Assembly (NCBI RefSeq): GCF_011386835.1
Contig: NC_088797.1
Span: 91,274,264-91,338,263, forward strand
Length of the DNA stretch: 64,000 nucleotides
Reading direction: 5' to 3'
Source of the DNA: Chrysemys picta bellii
Lineage: Eukaryota > Chordata > Testudines > Emydidae
Shown: positions 58,019-64,000 of the stretch, piece after piece
How the letters are laid out: each line of letters starts with the position of its first letter
How positions within the stretch are numbered: position 1 is the stretch's first letter
Program-made: the position numbers and the translations under genes
The notes under the pieces: generated by a model
Databases searched by the model: none
What the model was told of the DNA's origin: nothing
Seen by the model: the letters and a program-made list of their open reading frames with translations, nothing else

Positions 58019-58196
58019 CCTATCTGATAGAGCTGGAAGGGATCCTGAAAAGTCATTGAGTCCACCCCCTTGCCTTCACTAGCAGTGTCCAAATACTGAT
58101 TTTTGTCCCAGATGCCTAAGTGGCCCCCTGGAGGATTGAACTTACAACCCTGGGTTTAGCAGGCCAATGCTCAAACCACTGAGCTATCCCTCCCTC
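58019..58196 (-). mobile_element. tRNA-derived turtle SINE with CR1-like tail
   Basis: On the minus strand tagctcagtgg (58,186-58,176) fits the pol III A box and gttcaatcc (58,141-58,133) fits the B box, with tRNA-like spacing. The body ends in gggatcccttccagctctat, a CR1-like 3' tail, as in the pol III SINE described from tortoises. Promoter boxes are intact, but the copy is diverged. It is not a functional tRNA gene because the anticodon arm and acceptor pairing are lost. Confidence 0.85.
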
Positions 58197-58344
58197 AAGT
58201 GTAGTTCCTTGACACTTAAATACAATAGAACTTCAGAGTTATGAACAGCTTGGGACTGGAGGTTGTAACTTTGAAACGTTTGTAATTTTGAACAAAACAT
58301 AATGGTTCTTTCAAAAGTTTACAACTAAACATTGACTTGATACA

Positions 58345-58660
58345 GCTTTGGAACTTTCCTATGCAGAAGAGAAATGCTACTCAAACACTCCACAGGAGGA
58401 TGGATAGACACAGAGACAGGACAGTCCTCGTCGGGACAAAACACAGAAATAATTACCTGACCAGATTCCTGATGTCAGATCCCGGGATCCCTACCAGAAC
58501 AGAGTGGGAACCAACAGGTTCAATGGCGTAGACCTCACTGTGGTCGTGCGCCCTTCCGTTCAGGAGGCGGACCGCTCGGGCCAAATGCCCAGGTGCCGGC
58601 TGCCACGGTCATCCTACAAAAATGGTCAGGAATCACACGGCCCCAGTGAAGACGGTTGCC
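58345..58660 (-). mobile_element. Endogenous retrovirus leader and start of gag region, truncated
   Basis: On the minus strand this follows the primer-binding site. It is GC-rich, has few long frames and fits a retroviral 5' leader. The remainder of the provirus is absent beyond about 58,345, where unrelated AT-rich sequence begins. No protein domain is visible. Confidence 0.55.
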
Positions 58661-58678
58661 ACCTCGGTGGAACCTCCA
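58661..58678 (-). promoter_or_regulatory. Primer-binding site, tRNA-Thr-like
   Basis: Three bases after the LTR end the minus strand reads tggaggttccaccgaggt. It starts with TGG, as required for pairing with a tRNA CCA end, and matches the complement of vertebrate tRNA-Thr(UGU), as I recall it, at about 14 of 18 positions. Confidence 0.6.
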
Positions 58679-58681
58679 AAT

Positions 58682-59010
58682 TGTCAAAGTTAGACTCAGG
58701 ACTCATAGTTTGTCAGACCACTCTGCTTTATTAGCACAGTGCTCTGCTAATACATTCAGATAATGTGAGCCCCCATGCAAGATTCAAACAGTCTTATTTA
58801 TACAGATAAAAGGGTGCGAACTAAACAAAGGGACAGAGAGAGCAAAATTGTAAAATTTGCAAGGGCACAATATACATATCCTGCTTCCTTATTATCTCTT
58901 ATCGATCTAATGCTTCACCAATTGCTCTTAAGTGGGGCAATTCATTAAGCACTTAATGTCTGCTTTCCTGCCCCCTGGCTTGCAGCATTTCTACTTAAAG
59001 GTACATACAG
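58682..59010 (-). mobile_element. 5' LTR of an endogenous retrovirus, minus strand
   Basis: The LTR end at 58,682 reads ...tttgaca on the minus strand. Upstream are aataaag (a polyadenylation signal, near 58,735) and a tataaataag TATA-like box near 58,800. The far end is obscured by a PLE tail inserted at about 59,011; LTR sequence may resume after 59,147. Confidence 0.65.
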
Positions 59011-59049
59011 CATCCGAAGAAGTGGGCTGTAGTCCACGAAAGCTTATGC
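59010..59049 (+). ncRNA. Hammerhead-like motif, one core change
   Basis: GCAT, CCGAAGA (U4 to C), stem II GTGGGC and GTCCAC with loop TGTA, GAA, AGCT, T, ATGC. Stems are fully formed. Confidence 0.55.
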
Positions 59050-59147
59050 TCTAATAAATTTGTTAGTCTCTAAGGTGCCACAAGTACTCCTGTTCTTTTT
59101 GCGGATACAGACTAACACAGCTGCTACTCTGAAACCAAGCATTCTTT
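59011..59147 (+). mobile_element. Penelope-like tail fragment
   Basis: The tail from gcatccgaag to gctactctgaaacc in plus orientation, without coding sequence. It interrupts the retroviral LTR. Short agcat words at both edges may be remnants of a duplication. Confidence 0.85.
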
Positions 59148-60360
59148 AATTCATTCTATTTCTTTAATATAATTCATTTCACTTTCACACAGTATAACAC
59201 AAAAGAGGGAAAGGTCCTCTGGATCTACTCACTCAGGAAAACTCTTGTGGATATTTTCATGAGTGTTTGGATCCTGGTTTTTGGGAAATCAGCCAGCTCT
59301 GCAACAGACTTAACTTTGGGGGCGGAAACCTATTTTATAAGATAGAAAAGGTAACTATTAATAAAGGGTAGACCCACGTTCATTTTTTATAGTTTATTTT
59401 GTGTTGTAACCATTTGCTTCCATCATTTTCTCTTGCCTCTAATTAAATCTTTACCATTTCTTAAATAAACCTGCTTTTGTTTTAAGTGCTCACAAATGCT
59501 GTGTAGTTTACAGGAGCTATGGATATACTACACCTTTGGGGTCAGAGGACCTGGATTTTCTGTGAATAGCCAGTGTCGGGGTGGATGTCACAGGGGACAC
59601 TTCAAAGGGACTCAGGGACTGAGGGCACCTATTAATCTCCAAGGTGAAGACAGGGCTGGTATAGCCAGAGGAGAGTGCTTGAGTGTCTGAAAGGCTGGTA
59701 GTGGTAGGGACCAGACACCTAACCAGGCACAGGCAAGACTCTCACACACAGAGGGCAAAGGGTCACGCACAGTCCAGGGTGCCCTGAGAACTTTCACAGC
59801 TCGTGATCACCATAATGTTCCCAGATGTTCAAAGGTAGTCATCATTAGTAATGTGTTACCTTGTTCACCTTCTTGTTAACTGTGTGTGTGCACAGTAATG
59901 AATAAGTAGGAAAAGGGAAAAGATTGGATCAGTGGGTAGCTATGTCAAGCTATGACTGTAATATAGGCAGCAATCCACAGAGTAATTTATGAGCCTCTTC
60001 ACTTAATAAAGAGTAGGTATTTGAAGAGCTGAGACTATAGGTCTGTAGTGTACAGTTCATTGGCAACAGAATGATAATACCTATTCAAGCTCTTAGGTTT
60101 TGCACATATAAAACACACAGTATCCTGTCTGTGGTGGAAATGGAAGGATCCTCAAACAGCTCCACAGCAGAACATCCTCTTTAGTGATTTTAAGAGGCAC
60201 TTGACAAGGTGATGCAGTTTTGAGGCTGCCTAATCCTATTTCCTTTAATAATTTCAATAGAGTTTATTTTTACATATTTTTAGTCATAAAAAAATTCCTT
60301 GAGTGCTTTAGGGTCAACTATTGTTTATACAAGAAAATAATTTCTCTCTATTCCATTTAT
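59148..60360. other. No gene seen
   Basis: Frames at 59,496-59,690 and its antisense are short and without motif. No repeat recognised with confidence. Confidence 0.45.
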
Positions 60361-60364
60361 CTCT

Positions 60365-60560
60365 GCATTCAGACACCAGTCGGAAAACACTCAACCTCCC
60401 TGGTCACTCGATTACAGACCTCAAAGTCGCAATACTCCAACAAAAACACTTCAAAAACAGACTCCAACAAGAAATTGCAGAATTGGAATTAATTTGCAAA
60501 CTGAACACCATTAAATTAGGCTTGAATAAAGACTGGGAGTGGATGGATCATTACACAAAG
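60365..60560 (+). pseudogene. Penelope-like GIY-YIG domain, C-terminal part
   Basis: In the open frame 60,321-60,698 the segment LNLPGHSITDLKVAILQQKH, then NRLQQEIAELELICKLNTI and NKDWEWMDHY matches the C-terminal part of the domain at 13,801-14,112. The catalytic GIY-YIG core is missing and the frame runs on into the tail without a stop. Confidence 0.85.
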
Positions 60561-60784
60561 TCAAGCCTATTTCCCCATGCTAATTTCCCCCCCCTACTGT
60601 TACTCACACCTTCTTGTCAACTGTTGGGAATGGGCCATCCTGATTATCACTACAAACGTTTTTTTTTTCTCCCGCTGATAATATCCCATCTTAACTGATT
60701 ACTCTCGTTATAGTTAGTATGTCAAAACCCATTTTTTCATGACCTCTGTGTATATATATCTTCCTACTGTATTTCCCACTGCAT

Positions 60785-60824
60785 GCATCCGATGAAATGG
60801 GTTTTAGCCCATGAAAGCTTATGC
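60785..60824 (+). ncRNA. Hammerhead-like motif, one core change
   Basis: GCAT, CCGATGA (U4 to C), stem II ATGGG and CCCAT (fully Watson-Crick), GAA, AGCT, T, ATGC. The stem II pair G-C has become A-T on both sides relative to other copies, a compensatory change. Confidence 0.55.
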
Positions 60825-60905
60825 TCAAATAAGTTTGTTAGTCTCTAAGGTGCCACAAGTACTCCTCGTTCTTTTACTACTGAAAAGGCTCAGTCAGGAT
60901 TGGGG

Positions 60906-62160
60906 TGTAGGGTTGCCAACCCTCCCAGTATTGCCCAGAGTCTCCCGGGATCAGGTTCTATTTCCCGGTGGCTACTGAAACAGAACCAGGAGATTTTAGG
61001 TCGCTAAAAGTCCAGCAGGGCAAAGGCAGGCTCCCTGCCTGTCCTGGCCCCACACTGCTCCCGGAAGCGGCTGCCACATCCCTGGCGGGGGCAGGGGTCT
61101 CTGCATGCTACCCTTGCTCTGAGCACTGACTCCACAGCTCCCATTGTCCGGAAACTGCGACCAATGGGCGCTGCGGGGAGATGCCTGCAAGAAGGGGCAG
61201 GATGCGGAGTCCCCTACCCACTCCCCTAAGGACTGCAGGGACGTGCTGGCCGCTTCCAGGAGCGGCACGTGGAGGGGGCAGCGCGCGGAGCCCCCTGGAC
61301 CCACTTACCTTGGGTGTCTCCTGGTTGGCGGCGCAGTGGGGCTAAGGCAGGCTCCACCACTGCAGCTCCTACTGGCCACAGTTCCCATCCAATGGGACTC
61401 TGCATTCAGGGTGAGGGCAGTGCATGGAAACCCCTGCCCATCCCCCCACAGGGGCTGCAGGAATGTTCCGGCCGCTTCCTGGAGTGGCGTGGGGCCAGGG
61501 AAGGCAGGGAACTTGCCTTAGCTCCACTACGCTGCCAACCAAGAGCCATCCAAGGTAAATGCTGCCCAGCCAGAGCCTGCCCACGTCACCCCCCCTGTGC
61601 ATTTCCAACCCCCTGACGCAGCCCTGAGCCCCCTCCTGTATCCAAATTCCCTCCCAGAGCTTGCACCCTGCAGCCCCTGCCCCAGCCCTGAGCCCCCTCC
61701 ATCACCCAAACTCCCTCCCAGAGCCTGCACCCCAATCACTTGCCCCAGCACTGAGCCCCGTCATGGAGCCTGCACCCCACACCCTCTGCCCCACCTCTGA
61801 GCCCCCTCCCGGAGCCTGCATCCCACACCCCCTCCCCCAGCCCTGAGCGCTCTCCCACATCCAAATTCCCACCCAGAGCCTGTGCCCTGCAATGCCTCCT
61901 GCACCCCAATCCTCTGCCCCAGGCTCAGTCCAAAGCCCCCTCCCACATTCCAAACCCCTCGGTCCCAGCCCAGAGCCTGCACCCCAACCCTCTGCCCCAG
62001 TCTGGTGAAAATGAGTGAATGTGGGGGAGAGCAAGCACCGGAGATAGGGGGAATAGAGTGAACGGGTTTGGGTCTCAGAGAAGGGGTGGGGCGGGGCCTC
62101 AGGGAAGGGGCTGGGCAAGGGTGTTTGGGTTTGTGTGATTAGACAGTTGTCAAGCCTATT
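60906..62160. repeat. GC-rich non-autonomous element, MITE family of 27,225-27,537
   Basis: The left end tagggttgccaaccctccc and the right end gttgtcaagccta are inverted and of hAT type. The right 170 bp is homologous to 27,400-27,537. No 8-bp duplication is clear. A minisatellite-like tract lies inside. The overlapping frames of up to 138 codons are artefacts. Confidence 0.6.
61610..61995. repeat. Degenerate minisatellite
   Basis: Variants of gagcctgcaccc ... ctgccccagccctgagcccc recur about seven times with irregular spacing of roughly 45-65 bp. Confidence 0.7.
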
Positions 62161-62163
62161 AGC

Positions 62164-62739
62164 AGGGCCGGCTTTAGGCCGATTCTCCTGAATCGGGCCC
62201 CGCGCCTAAGAGGGCCCCGTGCCCTTGCCATTGCCAGTACGCTGTACCGGGGCGGCCCGGCTTTCCCAGGGGGCAATTTAAAGGGCCTGGGGCTCCCAGC
62301 AGGGGCTGGATCCCCAGGCCTTTTAAATTGCCACCAGAGCCCCACTGCTGGAGCCCTGGGGTAGAGCTGGGGGCTCTAGGGGCTATTTAAAAAGTCCGGG
62401 GCTCCCGTTGCTTCTACTACCCCGGTCCTTTAAATAGCCACTGGAGCCCCGCCGCTTCCCCAGGGCTCCCGTGGCTATTTACAGGGCCGGGGCGGTGGAA
62501 ACAGGGGAGCTCCGGCCCTTAAAATAGCTCCCAGAGCCCTGGGGTAGTGGGGGCCTCTGGGAGCTATTTAAAGGGGCGGGGCTCCAGCTGCCCTGCCCGC
62601 AGCCAGGCCCTGTCTCCAGCCAGCCCCGCACCCCCTGCCCTGCCCGCAGCCAGGCCCTGTCTCCAGCCAGCCCCGCACCCCCTGCCTGCAGCCAGCCCCT
62701 GCTGCACCCTCTGCCTGCACCAGCCCCGCACGCCGTGCC
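62164..62739. repeat. hAT-end GC-rich repeat with internal duplications
   Basis: Starts cagggccggctttagg, a hAT MITE end. Blocks of ggctatttaaa and ggagccc recur in both orientations between 62,320 and 62,580. A direct tandem repeat of 47 bp follows: tgcccgcagc at 62,594 and 62,641, each followed by caggccctgtctccagcc. Confidence 0.6.
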
Positions 62740-62835
62740 AGGGCCGGCTCTAGGTTTTTTGCCATCCCAAGCAAAAAGAACGGGGGGGGTCTTTTCCACG
62801 TTTTCACTTTTCAATATTTTTTTGTTTTGTTTTGA
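62740..62835. repeat. hAT-type MITE fragment
   Basis: Starts cagggccggctctagg and tttttgccatcccaagc, the same end as 28,071. No right end found. A G8 tract lies inside. Confidence 0.6.
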
Positions 62836-62983
62836 CCAGCTAGACTGTAGCAGCTCATTCAGAGTTGTTATGGTCTTTCATGTCAATGAGGATTTAGGGA
62901 TTCTCAAGCCCACAAATCTCCCAGCTGCAGAGCAATGTGAACTACATTTACCTGCTAAAAATCCTTACGCTGTTCTCCCTGGC

Positions 62984-63128
62984 GGGGGGGGGGGGGGGGG
63001 GGAGATGCACATATGCAAGAAGCTGCATTGCTAAAATGCAACCACAGTGAGAACAGAAATCAAACAGCACCAAACCACTGGGTCAGCCGATGGACTAATC
63101 AATAAACCATTTCTACTGGGGGGGGGGG
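62984..63128. repeat. Two G homopolymers (G19 and G11)
   Basis: G19 at 62,984-63,002 and G11 at 63,118-63,128. The second directly abuts the PLE fragment. These lengths may be imprecise because homopolymers are often misassembled. Confidence 0.85.
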
Positions 63129-63424
63129 TGCAGGTGAATGAGCCCCTGATGGTATGGCTGATGTGATTAGGTCCTATGATGATGTCACTTGAATAGATAT
63201 GTGGACAGAGTTGGCATCGGGCTTTGTTACAAGGATAGGTTCTTGGGTCAGTGTTTTTGTTCAGTGATGTGTGGTTGCTGGTGAGTATTTGCTTTAGGTT
63301 GGGGGGTTGTCTGTAAGCAAGGACAGGTCTGTCTCCCAAGATCGGTGAGAGTAAAGGATCATCTTTCAGGATAGGTTGTAGATCTCTAATGATGCGCTGG
63401 AGAGGTTTTAGTTGGGGGCTGAAG
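63129..63424 (-). pseudogene. Penelope-like RT C-terminus and cysteine linker
   Basis: On the minus strand the frame reads PILGDRPVLAYRQPPNLKQI, then DPRTYPCNKARCQLCPHIYS and SHTIRGSFTC. This is the segment between reverse transcriptase thumb and GIY-YIG domain, including the paired cysteines. It overlaps the start of the copy at 14,218-14,112. It ends at the G11 tract, where the endonuclease should begin, and is cut on the other side by a MITE at 63,426. Confidence 0.85.
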
Positions 63425-63425
63425 G

Positions 63426-63655
63426 TAGGGTTACCATATTTCGAGCCTCCAAAAGGAGGACACTCCACCGGACCCCGGCCCCACCCCCAGCCCCGCCCAC
63501 GCCCCAACTCCGCCCCTTCCTCAAAGTCCCCGCCCCAACTCCGCCCCCTCCCCTGCTTCCCGCGAACATTTGATTCGCGGGAAGCCTGAAGCAGGTAAGG
63601 GGGGGTGTGGGGGGAGGAGGAGCGGCCCAGGCTGCCCCCCCCGGCGTTTCCAGCC
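63426..63655. repeat. hAT-type MITE end, GC-rich
   Basis: Starts agggttaccatatttcgagcc, a hAT MITE end, then aggacactccaccgg and C-rich DNA. An inverted pair tcgcgggaa and ttcccgcga surrounds catttga at 63,557-63,582. Confidence 0.6.
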
Positions 63656-64000
63656 TGGGCCGGCCCCCGGCCGAGCATCCCCCGGCCCGCTCAGCGGCCC
63701 CCAGCCCCGCCGGCCCCCCGCCCCGCTCAGCACCCCCCGGCCCGGCCCCCGATCCCCAGCCGAGCACCCCCTGGCCCCGCCAGCCCCCGGACCCCCGGCC
63801 AAGCATCCCCCGGCCCACTCAGCACCCCCCAGCCCCGCCGGCCCCCCGGTCCGCTCAGCACCCCCCAGCCCGGCCCCCGATCCCCGGCCGAGCACCCCCT
63901 GGCCCCGCCAGCCCCCGGACCCCCGGCCAAGCATCCCCCGGCCTGCTCAGCACCCCCCAGCCCCGCCGCCCCCCCGGCCCGCTCAGCACCCCCCGGCCCG
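63656..64000. repeat. GC-rich minisatellite, 128-bp higher-order period
   Basis: gatccccagccgagcacccc at 63,751 recurs as gatccccggccgagcacccc at 63,879. The word aagcatcccccggcc at 63,801 recurs at 63,929. Both give a period of 128 bp, composed of shorter gctcagcacccccc variants. The array continues past the window end. The proline/glycine-rich frames are artefacts. Confidence 0.85.

Larger units (their letters stand above)
60361..60878 (+). mobile_element. Penelope-like element, strongly 5'-truncated
   Basis: Contains the last part of the GIY-YIG domain and the full family-A tail ending gtgccacaagtactcctcg. The 5' junction is near 60,365. Plus orientation. Confidence 0.87.

Noticed and set aside
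58019..58196. A tRNA gene
   Set aside because: A and B boxes are present, but the cloverleaf cannot be completed and a CR1-like tail follows; it is a SINE.
63031..63934. Long minus-strand frames (up to 215 codons) rich in Gly, Pro and Arg
   Set aside because: Only 63,129-63,424 is a real remnant (PLE); the rest translates a GC-rich minisatellite and is open in several frames at once.
1..64000. CRISPR arrays, operons, bacterial promoters
   Set aside because: The sequence is vertebrate; no regularly spaced direct repeats of the CRISPR type exist.

Overview
The window is vertebrate nuclear DNA and looks like a turtle (Testudines). I recognise Penelope-like elements with a 3' tail abundant in turtle genomes, CR1 LINEs, DIRS and LTR retroelements, a tRNA-derived SINE with a CR1-like tail, MIR, and many short hAT and Harbinger-type MITEs. 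The species assignment rests on recalled repeat families, not on a database search. I found no host protein-coding exon, rRNA or functional tRNA gene, so the window is intergenic or a large intron. Every protein-like reading frame that I can name belongs to a decayed transposable element.

Layout. 0.1-1 kb: a complete short Penelope-like (PLE) insertion with inverted tails. 1-10.6 kb: AT-rich DNA with a MIR and a few foldbacks. 10.6-11.2 kb: a second tail family. 12.3-16.5 kb: the 3' half of a minus-strand LTR retrotransposon with a nested PLE. 17.2-21 kb: a hAT MITE and a solo LTR with a nested PLE. 22-25 kb: a minus-strand CR1 and a MIR. 25-29.3 kb: hAT-type MITEs. 30.3-36 kb: two plus-strand CR1s; the first carries an LTR, a PLE and a hAT. 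36.6-39.1 kb: a tRNA-like SINE palindrome and twin hairpins. 43.6-48.4 kb: a Ty3/gypsy fragment, a MITE and a DIRS element split by an LTR-like insert. 50.2-52 kb: a third CR1. 54.5-57.2 kb: a nest of hAT, LTR and Harbinger elements. 58-60.9 kb: a SINE, an endogenous retrovirus 5' LTR with leader, and two PLEs. 60.9-64 kb: GC-rich MITEs, a PLE fragment and a 128-bp-period minisatellite.

Main observation. The PLE tails carry a motif matching small hammerhead ribozymes: CUGANGA, a strong stem II, GAA, a palindromic AGCU that could form stem III only between two molecules, a U, and a 4-bp helix I (GCAU/AUGC). A second, sequence-distinct tail family has the same plan with another helix I (AGAC/GUCU) and stem II. 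Three insertions consist of, or end in, two tails in head-to-head inversion, and two of these have 11-12 bp target-site duplications. Self-cleaving dimeric hammerheads are known from Penelope-like elements, so the class is not new. The specific families, the shared extra adenosine and the inverted-tail architecture deserve a closer look.

The nesting order can be read from target-site duplications. CR1 and LTR copies are the older layer; PLEs and hAT MITEs inserted into them later. All coding remnants have stops, frameshifts or lost catalytic residues, so the mobile elements here look inactive.
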